Program-made: the position numbers and the translations under genes
Notes under the pieces: model-generated
What the model was told of the DNA's origin: nothing
The model's input: the letters and a program-made list of their open reading frames with translations, nothing else
Database searches by the model: none
In this document: positions 1 to 8,401 of the stretch, one piece after another
Position numbering within the stretch: the first letter of the stretch is position 1
How the letters are laid out: each line of letters starts with the position of its first letter
Assembly: GCA_041395105.1 (NCBI GenBank)
Contig: JAWLBB010000007.1
Span: 109,447 to 173,446, forward strand
DNA: 64,000 bases
Direction: 5' to 3'
From: Opitutaceae bacterium
GTDB taxonomy: Bacteria > Verrucomicrobiota > Verrucomicrobiia > Opitutales > Opitutaceae

Positions 1-328
1 CGCTCCGGCCGCCATCGAGCGAGACGGCGTAATGCACAGTGTTGAAGCGCATGAATTCGAGGACTTCGTCGTTGGGCAGAACGGCTTCGTTGCGCAGCTT
101 GATGAACCGGCCGGTCGCCGGATCCAGATAGCCACCGCGCTGGTGGCGCCGGAGCATGCCGGCTTGGGTCTGCCGGCCGGCCGGCACGAGGGTGGGCTCC
201 GACCAGGTCCTCCCGTTGTCATTCGAAAAACGGTAGTACTCGTGTGAAAGGATGTCCGATCGGGATGAGAGGGTGTGGACGCTCATCAGATCGGTTCCGG
301 TGGCGCGGGTGTAGTAGGATCCGCCCAT
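1..328 (-). CDS. Sialidase/BNR-repeat protein, N-terminal part (cut by window edge)
   Basis: An open frame runs from ATG at 328 off the left edge and gives 109 residues with no stop. Residues about 32-41 contain an Asp-box (S-N-D-N-G-R-T-W), the signature of sialidase-type beta-propellers, followed by TEP-like text and a predicted next blade ending in SLDGG. A purine-rich GGAGGAAGGAA lies just upstream of the ATG on the minus strand and supports this start. No signal peptide is visible at this start, so the protein may be cytoplasmic or the true start may lie upstream. The likely role is a glycoside hydrolase or sialidase-like BNR protein; the substrate cannot be told from this fragment. Confidence 0.7.
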   Translation of the reverse strand, partial: MGGSYYTRATGTDLMSVHTLSSRSDILSHEYYRFSNDNGRTWSEPTLVPAGRQTQAGMLRRHQRGGYLDPATGRFIKLRNEAVLPNDEVLEFMRFNTVHYAVSLDGGRS

Positions 329-413
329 GACACAGGTTCCTTCCTCCGGAGAGGGAACAAAGACCGAAGTTGATCGAATCCGGGGTTTCACTCCTTCAGG
401 ATATCATGGGCCT

Positions 414-3251
414 TCAATTCATCAGGATCAGCCGGATTGAATCGAGGCGAAGCCGGGCCTTGGTGATCGCTTTGAGTGTCTCGTTCAGCTGGCTCCGGGC
501 CAGGGTGATTTCCTCGGGCCGAACGTGATCGTTGATCTTCCTCAGATCGATCAATCGCTGGAGTTCCGTCCCGAGGGCCTCGACGGCGATCTTGCCGGCC
601 TCCACCTTTCGGTGCTCGGCTTCCTTTTCAGCGGCTCGCGTGGTTGCCCCGAGCAGGGATTTCATCACTTCAAGATTGAGCCCCCCGGAATCAAGCAGTT
701 GACGGAGGGCCGGTTCGGTTCCGGACTCTGTGGTTTCGGGGAGCCTGAACCCGGTGCTCAGGTCATTGCCCCGGATATCCACCACGACACGCACGGGGGT
801 CGGGGGAAGAAACCGTTCAACGTGCCACTGGACTCTCGAAACGGACTCATGCTGGTAGATCGCCTCGAGCAAGATGTTTGGCTCGGTCGATTTCGCCGTG
901 CAGAAACAGACCGTACCGGTGGGCGAGTTGAGGAGGAGATCGAGCGTATCCTGGAGAATGCGGTGATCCGACGTGAGGAAGGTGATGTCCTCGCGTTGGA
1001 TGGCCCGCGTCCGATCGAAGGTGGCCAGCGTGCCTTCCCGGGGCAGTGAGGGGAAAGCCTCGACGTAGGCGTGACTCGGGTCGAGAAAAACGTCGCCGTC
1101 CTCATGCTCGACGATGCGGACACCGAAATGCTCCATCAGTTCGAAGAGGAGATCGCGGAGCCGCGGGTCGCGGTCGGCCTGGCGGACCTGCCCGATGACC
1201 GCCTCGGCGATCTCCGGATTGAACGAATTGAGTTCGAGCAGGCGGTCGCGTCCCTCCTGCATACGTTTGGTCAGGGCTTTCCGGAACCGGATCGTCTCTG
1301 TGATCAGACGTTCCCCCGCAACCTGACCCCTCGGCCGCTGATGCGCCTTCGCATCAAGGGCAAAACCGATGACCCGATCGCGAAAGGCGGCTTCGTATTC
1401 GGTCCCGCTGTGGATGAGGGTCTCAAAGGCGTCGAGGCCCTGATGATACCAGTCCTGAATGTACTCCTGCGCACTCCCCTTGAGGTAGGGGAAGTGAATG
1501 CGGATGGTGCGGGTCTGGCCGATGCGGTCGAGTCGGCCGATGCGCTGTTCGAGAAGCCCGGGATTCATCGGCAGATCGAAGAGGACGAGGTGATGGGCAA
1601 ACTGGAAATTGCGTCCCTCGCTGCCGATCTCCGAGCTGATCAACAGCCGGGCGCCATCGGGTTCGGCGAACCAGGCGGCCTGGCGGTCCCGGCTGACCAG
1701 CGGCTGTTCCTCATGGAAGAGGGCAATCTTCAGATTCGTAACCTCCTTGATTGCGCTCTCGAGGGCCATCGCCTTGCGTCGGGAGTGGCAGATCAGCAGC
1801 ACCTTGTCTTCCTTGAGTTCCTTGAGGAGGCCGACCAGCCAGTCAATGCGGGGGTCGTCGGAGAAGGAATAGCGGATGTCGGATTCGTGCCCGGTGGCCT
1901 CGGCTTCGAATTCGCGGTTCATCCGCTTGATCAGAGTCGGTGAAGGGTTGTCGATCGGGGCGGGCGAATAGGCACGCTTGGGGAATCCCGTCATGGCGGT
2001 TCGGGTATTGCGAAAGACAACCCGGCCGGTGCCATGCTCGTCGAGAAGCGAACGCAGCAGGGCGTTCTTCGCCTCGGCCTTGCCGTTCTTCATTTCGTCC
2101 AGAAGCCGGCCGAGGCGCTTTTCGTCGCCTTTGAAAATGCGTTTGAGATCCTTCTGGTCGGCGGCCGTCAGTTTTTCCGCTTCGAGGATACGGCCCACTA
2201 TCTTGGCGACCGGGGCGTAGTTCTTGGCTTCATTCAGGTAGGTCTCCAGATCCCCGTAACGGTCCGGATCCAGCAAACGAAGGCGGGCAAAGTGGCCGGT
2301 CATTCCGAGCTGGGTCGGAGTGGCGGTGAGAAGAAGCAAACCGAGGGCCTTGGATGCCAGTTGATCTACAAGGTCGTATTCCGGGCTCGATCTTTCAGGG
2401 GTCCAGTCCAGATGGTGGGCTTCGTCGACCACGACCATGTCCCAGTCACCCTCGAGGATCTGTGCCCGCCGGATCTCGTTTCCGGCCGGAAAGGCAATGC
2501 TGCACAGTGCCAGTTGTTCATCGAGGAAAGGATTGCTGTCGGGAAGGCTGTGCTCGAGCGAATGACACCGCTCCTCGTCGAAGATGCTGAACCAGAGATT
2601 GAACCGCCTGAGCAGTTCCACAAACCATTGATGGACGAGCGGCTCCGGCACGAGAATGAGGATCCGTCGGATCATGCCGGTCGCGAGGAGTCTCTGGAGG
2701 ATGAGGCAGGCTTCGATGGTCTTGCCCAGTCCGACTTCATCGGCCAGGAGGACACGGGGGATTTGCCGGGAAGCGACTTCGTTCAGGATATAGAATTGGT
2801 GGGGGATCAGGTCGATGCGGCCGCCGAGGTAACCGCGGACGGGGGATTGACGGAAGGCCGCCTGGCCCTCGAGGCAGCGGGTCCGCAGATCAAAGACCTC
2901 CAGCGGATCCATCTGGCCCTGCATCAGGCGCTCAAGGGGGCCGTTGGCGAGATTCTGATCGGAAATGGCATCTTCCCGGACTCTCATCCCATTGCCGAGG
3001 TAGACCAGGAGTCCGTCGACTTCCTCGATGGACTCGATCACGAGCAACGCACCTTCGGTCGTCCGGATGGTTTCGCCGGCCCGGAACCGGACCCGCTTGA
3101 GAATCGGCGTGCCGGGAGCGTAGAGCCGCTTTTCCCCGGAGCCCGGAAAATCGATGCCAATCTGGTGACGCCCGATGCTGACAACGATGCCGAGGCCGAG
3201 TTCGGGCTCGGTCTCGCTGACGCAGCGCTGGCCGACAAGATTCAAAGACAT
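414..3251 (-). CDS. rapA: RapA-like SWI2/SNF2 ATPase
   Basis: The 945-residue protein matches RNA polymerase-associated RapA in length (E. coli about 968) and order. N-terminal beta-rich modules (about 1-110) resemble the RapA Tudor-like domains. The ATPase motor follows: motif I DEVGLGKT at 171-178, DEAHH at 276-280, LLLTATP motif III, then a helicase C lobe ending in the QRIGRLDRIGQ motif VI. RapA recycles stalled RNA polymerase using ATP. The gene stands alone between a HEAT-like gene and the sialidase-like gene. A DNA-repair or restriction-associated SNF2 role is a less likely alternative, because the RapA-type N-terminus is present. Confidence 0.85.
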   Translation of the reverse strand: MSLNLVGQRCVSETEPELGLGIVVSIGRHQIGIDFPGSGEKRLYAPGTPILKRVRFRAGETIRTTEGALLVIESIEEVDGLLVYLGNGMRVREDAISDQNLANGPLERLMQGQMDPLEVFDLRTRCLEGQAAFRQSPVRGYLGGRIDLIPHQFYILNEVASRQIPRVLLADEVGLGKTIEACLILQRLLATGMIRRILILVPEPLVHQWFVELLRRFNLWFSIFDEERCHSLEHSLPDSNPFLDEQLALCSIAFPAGNEIRRAQILEGDWDMVVVDEAHHLDWTPERSSPEYDLVDQLASKALGLLLLTATPTQLGMTGHFARLRLLDPDRYGDLETYLNEAKNYAPVAKIVGRILEAEKLTAADQKDLKRIFKGDEKRLGRLLDEMKNGKAEAKNALLRSLLDEHGTGRVVFRNTRTAMTGFPKRAYSPAPIDNPSPTLIKRMNREFEAEATGHESDIRYSFSDDPRIDWLVGLLKELKEDKVLLICHSRRKAMALESAIKEVTNLKIALFHEEQPLVSRDRQAAWFAEPDGARLLISSEIGSEGRNFQFAHHLVLFDLPMNPGLLEQRIGRLDRIGQTRTIRIHFPYLKGSAQEYIQDWYHQGLDAFETLIHSGTEYEAAFRDRVIGFALDAKAHQRPRGQVAGERLITETIRFRKALTKRMQEGRDRLLELNSFNPEIAEAVIGQVRQADRDPRLRDLLFELMEHFGVRIVEHEDGDVFLDPSHAYVEAFPSLPREGTLATFDRTRAIQREDITFLTSDHRILQDTLDLLLNSPTGTVCFCTAKSTEPNILLEAIYQHESVSRVQWHVERFLPPTPVRVVVDIRGNDLSTGFRLPETTESGTEPALRQLLDSGGLNLEVMKSLLGATTRAAEKEAEHRKVEAGKIAVEALGTELQRLIDLRKINDHVRPEEITLARSQLNETLKAITKARLRLDSIRLILMN

Positions 3252-3324
3252 GCCTGATTGAACCCTTCTCTGGTCCCCTCCGTCAATGCCGGGGACGAGG
3301 AGGGAAGGTGGTTTGCGGATTCCG

Positions 3325-3343
3325 GCGCCGGGTGACCCGGCGC
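3325..3343. terminator. GC-rich hairpin downstream of the HEAT-like gene
   Basis: A perfect 7-bp stem GCGCCGG/CCGGCGC with a 5-base loop lies between the stop of the gene at 3428-4192 and the start of rapA. There is no T-run after it on the minus strand, so a terminator role is only a guess; it could also be an RNA structure in the rapA leader. Confidence 0.3.
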
Positions 3344-3427
3344 GAGCGAGATTGTCGGGCCGCGGTCGCCGGTTCGATTTGGTTACTCATTGACCACTGC
3401 GTGCGTCCCCAGCAATTCCCGTCCTGG

Positions 3428-4192
3428 TCATCCTTCGTCCTCGACCTTGGGCCAGTACTTTTCTAGGAGTCGGTTTGCTTCGCGTTGCACCTTCTTGTTG
3501 GGATCGTCTCGGGAAACCACGGTCAGCCAGTCCTTGAGGTCCGGATCGGGGAGATACCCGGAGAGGGAATCGATCGCTTCTGCCCTGACCTTTGCGTTGT
3601 CGCTGGTGGACGACGCAATCATCAGGGTGTCGAGGAACTCCGGGGTGCGGACGTTATCGAGCCGTCGGATGATTTCCACCCGGGCCTTCTCATTATCGGT
3701 TTGGTTGAAGATCTTCACCATCTGGCGGACATCGTCGTCGGTCAGCTGGTCGGACGTCCGGAGGATCCTCAGGGCTGCGAGTTGCTCGCGCAGATCGGCA
3801 TTGGGATCGAAAAGCAGCGATCGGGACCGATCGATGTGGTCCGCTGTCGGAGGCATCATCCCGCGGAGGGTCATGGTCCAGCGCACATCTTCCATGGTTT
3901 CTCCGATCTCGGCGACCCGCGCCGCGGTGGTGGAATTGACGGAGGTTTCGACCGGTGGCGGCGGATGGGGCGTTTCAGCCACGAAACCCGGAAGGGGATC
4001 TTCCTCGCGGACTGCGGCCAATTTGCCTGTCAGGTCTTCGATCCGCTGCTCGAGCGCATCGAGTTCCCGCTGGAGTTCGGCTTCCCTGGGTGAGATGGGG
4101 GAGGGTTCACCCAGGCGAAGGGACAGGGTCAGGGCGGTTGCCGCTACGAAAAACGTGATGATGAGCAGGGTCCTGAAGGTGAACTGCTTCAT
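3428..4192 (-). CDS. Membrane-anchored HEAT-like repeat protein
   Basis: The 254-residue protein has a short basic N-terminus, one hydrophobic segment (about 7-24) acting as a signal anchor, and then a coiled-coil stretch (about 36-62). The C-terminal half (about 125-250) is alpha-helical with spaced LAALRIL, ARVEIIRRL, KVRAEAIDSL and KVQREANRLL units that read like HEAT/PBS repeats, so a protein-binding scaffold on the outer face of the inner membrane is the likely role. The partner is unknown. It is transcribed towards rapA but is separated from it by 176 bases with a hairpin. Confidence 0.65.
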   Translation of the reverse strand: MKQFTFRTLLIITFFVAATALTLSLRLGEPSPISPREAELQRELDALEQRIEDLTGKLAAVREEDPLPGFVAETPHPPPPVETSVNSTTAARVAEIGETMEDVRWTMTLRGMMPPTADHIDRSRSLLFDPNADLREQLAALRILRTSDQLTDDDVRQMVKIFNQTDNEKARVEIIRRLDNVRTPEFLDTLMIASSTSDNAKVRAEAIDSLSGYLPDPDLKDWLTVVSRDDPNKKVQREANRLLEKYWPKVEDEG

Positions 4193-4334
4193 GGATATTG
4201 CGGAAATCTAGCCGGTCCCGAGGAATTCTCAAGGGTATTGGGCTGCGGCCGACCGCGATCTGAAAAGCTCCGGAGGATGATTTCTGCGGCCTGATGTGCC
4301 GGTTTTCCGTGAGGAGAATGAAGAAAACGGTCCC

Positions 4335-4363
4335 TTGAACTTGGCGTCCGGCATCTGTATGGC
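4335..4363 (+). promoter_or_regulatory. Candidate sigma-70-type promoter of yqeY, possibly leaderless
   Basis: TTGAAC (4335-4340) and TATGGC (4358-4363) are separated by 17 bases, and the ATG of the next gene begins 9 bases after the second box. Transcription would start almost at the ATG, and no ribosome-binding site is visible. The -35 match is good and the -10 match weak. Confidence 0.3.
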
Positions 4364-4372
4364 TCTTCGTTC

Positions 4373-4822
4373 ATGGCATCCCTCTACGAAAAACTCCGTG
4401 CGGACATCATCCTGGCCGTCAAGGCCCGCGACTCGGGTCAGGCCCTGATTCTGCGCTCAGCTGACGCCGCCGTTCAGCGGGCTTCCCTCGATCAGAATGT
4501 GCCGATCGACGACGAGCTGGTGATCGCGACGCTGCGCAAGGCGGTCAAGAACCTGGCGGCGGCCAACCTCGATTTCGAAAAGGGCAATCGTGAAGACCTC
4601 ATTTCGGCCAATCTCCATGAGATCGAAGTGCTTGAGACCTATCTGCCGCAGTTGATCACAGGCGATCGCCTTCAGGCCATCATTGATCGTGTCCTGGCAG
4701 AGACGGGGGCGACTTCCCGAAAGGAGATGGGGCGGGTCATCGGTGCAATCAAGAAACACCCGGACGCCGCCCTTATCGATTTTGGAGAGGTCAGCAAGGC
4801 ACTGCAGGGCAGACTGGCCTGA
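4373..4822 (+). CDS. GatB/YqeY domain protein
   Basis: The 149-residue product is a full-length match in size and pattern to the YqeY family, with the conserved EIEVLETYLPQ segment in the middle and an EMGRVIGAIKK-like C-terminal block. YqeY resembles the tRNA-binding tail of GatB, the amidotransferase that makes Gln-tRNA or Asn-tRNA, but stands alone here; its cellular role is not established. No gat genes are present nearby. It is convergent with the DUF3108 gene, 23 bases away. No clear ribosome-binding site precedes the ATG. Confidence 0.85.
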   Translation: MASLYEKLRADIILAVKARDSGQALILRSADAAVQRASLDQNVPIDDELVIATLRKAVKNLAAANLDFEKGNREDLISANLHEIEVLETYLPQLITGDRLQAIIDRVLAETGATSRKEMGRVIGAIKKHPDAALIDFGEVSKALQGRLA

Positions 4823-4845
4823 TCCCTGGCGCGGCCCGTTCAGTT

Positions 4846-5694
4846 CTAGCGGGATTTCCCGCGGGCCTCGCCCTCGGGCGGTTCGTAGCGGTCGAGGCGC
4901 AGGCGGGCGGTCCCGAACCCGAGGTTGACGTCGGCGCGAATCGGGAGGCGATGGGGGTCATTGGTGATCCAGAGGGTGACGCCTCCTCCCCGGGCGAAGA
5001 TTCCGGTGGGCTTGTCCATTCTGGGCTTCAGAATGAAACAGGAGACCCGTCCCAACGCCGTCTTGATCTCTTCGATTCCGGTGACGTCGACATGAACGAA
5101 GTAGAATTTCCCTCCTCCCTGGACGAAGATGGGAAAGGTGCTCCCGGGCTGCAGCGGGAGACCGCGCATCTGGAAGACCGCCGACATATAGTCGAGAACC
5201 GGGGACATCGGCAGGGGCTGGACGTAGGAGGCCTCGGTCTTGATCTCATCGTTGTGGCGGACCACCCCGTTTTCGTAATCGATTTGGGTCAGGGATTTGT
5301 TGTCGTCCTTGCCGGAGCGTCCCACCAGGCGGGACGAGAGGAGGGTCCAGGCCCTTGGATCGAGCAGGGTGTCGGTCCGGGTGTCCGCCGGATAGATGGC
5401 GCGAATGATGCCTTTGGTTGACGCGAGGCTGACGATGTGAAAGACGCCTTGATTTTCCTCAACGCCTTCGCCGGTGGTGACTATGATTTTCGCAATGTCC
5501 GAGAAGATGCCCCAGCCGCCGTGGAACTCGAGACGCTCGCCGGGCACGAAGCCGGCGCCGCGCTCTTCGGGCGGCAGGAAGGCCGGCATGGGGACACCGT
5601 CATCCACCCCTCCGATTTCGAGCTCGGCGCGGGTCACAGGACCGAAAAGGACGGCGAGAAACGGGATCAGGAGTATGAGCCTGCGCAGAGACAT
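4846..5694 (-). CDS. DUF3108 periplasmic protein
   Basis: The 282-residue protein begins with a typical signal peptide (about 1-23, ending T-R-A). It then matches the DUF3108 pattern: a GERLEFHGGWG-like start of the beta domain, a central LRSR-like strand region where a disulfide or substrate would be read out, and a C-terminal LWITNDPHRLPIRADV-like block. Family members are periplasmic beta-rich proteins of unknown function, often next to lipid or envelope genes; here no such neighbour is obvious. It is convergent with yqeY. Confidence 0.75.
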   Translation of the reverse strand: MSLRRLILLIPFLAVLFGPVTRAELEIGGVDDGVPMPAFLPPEERGAGFVPGERLEFHGGWGIFSDIAKIIVTTGEGVEENQGVFHIVSLASTKGIIRAIYPADTRTDTLLDPRAWTLLSSRLVGRSGKDDNKSLTQIDYENGVVRHNDEIKTEASYVQPLPMSPVLDYMSAVFQMRGLPLQPGSTFPIFVQGGGKFYFVHVDVTGIEEIKTALGRVSCFILKPRMDKPTGIFARGGGVTLWITNDPHRLPIRADVNLGFGTARLRLDRYEPPEGEARGKSR

Positions 5695-6011
5695 GGTGGG
5701 GAATGAGACACCCGGGAAATGAGTTGGTTCGCTCGAGGATCAACGTAGCGGGATTCTTCGCAAGTCCCAACTGAAAGCAGGCATTTGAGCTCAAGCCGGG
5801 TTTGGCATGGGGCGAATGACTTTCGGGGCGCGATGGGGAGATTCCCCCATCGCCTTAGGGGCAATTACTCAGTCCACCCGTACGTGTATATTCGGTGTCT
5901 CCCCGTTTGATTACCGATGGAGCGTTGTGCGCTTTACTCCTGGGGAAAATGGGTGGAAATGGAAGATCGAAGGAAGCGCGTATCAGAAATCGCATCACAC
6001 ACTTGAGGGAA
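5695..6011. other. Intergenic region, divergent leader of the PEP-CTERM gene
   Basis: No convincing gene lies in these 317 bases. They contain an 8-bp perfect hairpin (CGATGGGG/CCCCATCG, 5831-5852, 6-base loop) and a TATATT box at about 5887 without a good -35. An AGGGA ribosome-binding site lies just before the ATG at 6012. Open frames that cross here on either strand look like chance frames. Confidence 0.5.
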
Positions 6012-6734
6012 ATGAATATGAATACAAAAACGATCAGAAACGCGGCCATCGCCGCATCGGTCATCAGTCTGTCTGTCATCAGCACCGCCCAGGCCGCCCT
6101 GACGGTCAATGCCATCGGGGAGTCGGCGGTCGCCAATGAACTCCGGTCGATGACCAAGACCGATTGGGCCACGGTCAATAACGTCACCATGATGATCCCA
6201 ACGACCGGGTTCACCTTCCTGCGGGACGACACCAGCGACAACGGCATTCCGTTCGCCACTTTCGCCACCGGCGGAGCCTCCCTGACGATCGAGGAGATTT
6301 TCTCCAGCGCGGGATACACCAATGATCTGCATATCCTGGCGGGGAATACATTCCTCATGAGCAACAAGCCCCTTGCCAATACCGACGGGGTCCGGATCAG
6401 GACGAACACGCCGTCGGAGTCACTTGATCTCGTCTTCCTGACCAATACGGCCGGCGGGTATGATGCCTCGGCGGCGGGCGACGTGCATCTCTATGACGAC
6501 GCCAACCTCAGGACCTACGTTTATCGGGATGGCATGGACACCCACTATGTCTGGATGTTGGAGGACATCAATTCGCAGTCATCGCGCAATGACCACGACT
6601 ACAACGACTATGTCTTCTACGCCAAGCTTTCGGCCGTGCCGGAGCCGTCCACCATCATCACCGGGATCGCCATCGGTTTCCTCGGGCTGACTGTTCTTCG
6701 CCGACGCTTCTCTGAAAAGAAGGCGGTGGCATGA
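6012..6734 (+). CDS. PEP-CTERM sorting-domain protein with DUF4114-like region
   Basis: Starting at the ATG that follows GAGGGA gives 240 residues, a signal peptide (about 1-28, ending A-Q-A) and a beta-rich body. Near residues 180-200 is WMLEDIN followed by DHDYNDYVF, the D-Y-N-D signature of DUF4114. The C-terminus has the tripartite PEP-CTERM signal: VPEPS at 209-213, a hydrophobic stretch, and an RRR basic tail. Such proteins are exported and processed by an exosortase/EpsH-type transpeptidase; none is in this window. The gene is monocistronic and ends in a strong terminator. Confidence 0.85.
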   Translation: MNMNTKTIRNAAIAASVISLSVISTAQAALTVNAIGESAVANELRSMTKTDWATVNNVTMMIPTTGFTFLRDDTSDNGIPFATFATGGASLTIEEIFSSAGYTNDLHILAGNTFLMSNKPLANTDGVRIRTNTPSESLDLVFLTNTAGGYDASAAGDVHLYDDANLRTYVYRDGMDTHYVWMLEDINSQSSRNDHDYNDYVFYAKLSAVPEPSTIITGIAIGFLGLTVLRRRFSEKKAVA

Positions 6735-6800
6735 TACGAGGGGATGGGAGATGACCGGGACGGTGACCACGCACCGCCCGGCTCTCCCGATCCATGACGG

Positions 6801-6831
6801 GCGGGCAGTGTTGCGCAGGCACACTGCCCGC
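6801..6831 (+). terminator. Strong intrinsic terminator-like hairpin
   Basis: A perfect 11-bp stem (GCGGGCAGTGT/ACACTGCCCGC) with a 9-base loop is followed by a short TTT. It lies 66 bases after the PEP-CTERM stop, and it argues against an upstream start at 6794 for the following gene. Confidence 0.7.
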
Positions 6832-6910
6832 TTTGCTGCCTGCGGATCGGGCGGTTTCACCGCCTGAAAAATGGAGTCGACTTGGATTCTGGTGCACGGA
6901 TGATCGGGGA

Positions 6911-7477
6911 ATGAACGGGCGACTCGTGGACAGAAGTCTTTGGGCGAAGGGCCGGAGACCCGTGGGGGTGGTCCTTTTCTTCATTTCGATGGCTTTCTGC
7001 CTGGTGGGGAATGTCACGCAGGGTCGGATTCTCACCTCGGCCGACGGCCTCGTTTCCGTCGATATGCCGGATGACTGGGGGGCGACCGTCCCGAAGGGCG
7101 GTGCGGTTCTCATGCTGATAACGGACGAATCCGAGACGGTGGGCATCACGGTCTTGCGGGAACCCCTCGCTTCCGGCCAATCGAAGTCCCCGGTGCGTCT
7201 GCTCTTCCTGAAACTGGACAATTTCGCCAAGTCCTTTCCGGTGGAGGCGCAGTCGAATCCGATGCCGCTGTTTGTCGACGGGGAAGAAGCGGCCAGGGCT
7301 TCTTTCGTCTCGGAGGTTCGCCAGGCGGACGGAAGCCGACGGAAAACCGGTTTCGTCTTCACCTGTCTTTCCCGAGGAAATGACCTCTACACGGTTGTCG
7401 GGACGGCCCGGGCGGAGGATATGGATGCCTGGCTGCCCATTCTGGATGCGGTGGCTGACAGTCTCGACATCCGGTGA
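6911..7477 (+). CDS. Exported protein of unknown function
   Basis: The ATG at 6911 gives 188 residues and lies clear of the terminator; an in-frame upstream ATG (6794) would overlap it. A hydrophobic segment (about 19-38) looks like a signal peptide or anchor. The remainder is a compact alpha/beta domain beginning GRILTSADGLVSVDMPDDW and ending in WLPILDAVADSL, which recalls small PsbP/MOG1-like or lipoprotein beta-sheet domains that sense folding of a polar surface; this is a resemblance only. The downstream exported TPR gene on the same strand could be co-transcribed. Confidence 0.6.
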   Translation: MNGRLVDRSLWAKGRRPVGVVLFFISMAFCLVGNVTQGRILTSADGLVSVDMPDDWGATVPKGGAVLMLITDESETVGITVLREPLASGQSKSPVRLLFLKLDNFAKSFPVEAQSNPMPLFVDGEEAARASFVSEVRQADGSRRKTGFVFTCLSRGNDLYTVVGTARAEDMDAWLPILDAVADSLDIR

Positions 7478-7540
7478 GTGTCGGCGGGGATCGGTGATCC
7501 GTAGTTGCTCCGTCAAATGATACTCTCATCATGTGAATCG

Positions 7541-8401
7541 ATGGTGAGATCGCCCCTCTTGAGTCTGTTCGTCAGGTCATCCCTGATAACCGCTACCCTG
7601 GTCGGTGCCCTGAGTTGCCGGTTAATGGGGGCCGGGGAGGAGAGGGGCGCGGACGAAATCATGAAGGCGGCCTGGGAAAGTGCGGCCACCTTTTTCCCGA
7701 ATGAATCGCTGCTGGGGTTTGGGGAACTGGGCGGTGGACTTGAGGAGGGTCCGCGGGAGGCCCGTTTCGGCTATGCGGTCGCTCTGCTCTCGGCCAATCC
7801 CGCAACCAGGGAACAACTCGATCTGGCGGAGAGCATCTTCCTTTCGCTGGCCGAGTCCGGGGACGATGAGTTGGGTCTGGGATCCCGATTCCTCCTGGGG
7901 CGGATCCACCAGATCTATCGAAGTCCGATGGAGCCGGAAGAGGCCGCCCGTCATTTTCAGCTCCTGATCGACGAACATCCGGAATCGCGCTGGGCGCAGA
8001 TGAGTCTGGTCAAGCTGGGTCTGCTCATCGTCTACTCCCTTCCCGATGCCGGGGCACCGGCCGAAAGGTTGGCGGCCGCCGGTGAGCTTCTGGCCAAGGC
8101 GACAGGAAGAGATGCCAGACGGGACCTTCATCTGCTCATGGCGAGCGCTCACTTTCATTACAAACTCGAGGATACCGGAGCGCTCCCCCACCTTGTCGCC
8201 GCGGAGGAAGAGGGTGTCCTGGATATCGGGTCACGAGCGGATGTCCTGGTGCGGATCGGCGAGCTTTATGTCCTTGCCGGGCAACCGGGAAACGCGGTGC
8301 CCTATTACCGGCGTTTCGTGTCGGAATACTACGGCGATCAACGTCGTTACGCGGTGCAGAAGAAGATTGAGGCAATCACCGGCGAGGAGGAGACGGACTG
8401 A
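7541..8401 (+). CDS. Exported tetratricopeptide-repeat protein
   Basis: Translation from ATG 7541 gives 286 residues with a signal peptide-like start (hydrophobic about 4-30). An in-frame start at 7505 would add 12 residues and spoil that signal. The body is made of 34-residue-like helical pairs (AESIFLSLAESGDDELGLGSRFLLG, AARHFQLLIDEHPESRWAQ, VLVRIGELYVLAGQPGNAV) typical of TPR/YbgF-type proteins. Its TGA overlaps the ATG of the next gene (TGATG), so the two are probably translationally coupled and the TPR protein may assist the solute-binding protein. Confidence 0.7.
   Translation: MVRSPLLSLFVRSSLITATLVGALSCRLMGAGEERGADEIMKAAWESAATFFPNESLLGFGELGGGLEEGPREARFGYAVALLSANPATREQLDLAESIFLSLAESGDDELGLGSRFLLGRIHQIYRSPMEPEEAARHFQLLIDEHPESRWAQMSLVKLGLLIVYSLPDAGAPAERLAAAGELLAKATGRDARRDLHLLMASAHFHYKLEDTGALPHLVAAEEEGVLDIGSRADVLVRIGELYVLAGQPGNAVPYYRRFVSEYYGDQRRYAVQKKIEAITGEEETD

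Noticed and set aside
2034..3257. Long plus-strand open frame opposite rapA
   Set aside because: High-GC shadow with no domain; the opposite strand has a complete RapA-type ATPase with all helicase motifs.
3360..3400. tRNA-like GGTTCGATTT stretch
   Set aside because: No matching acceptor, D or anticodon arms around it.
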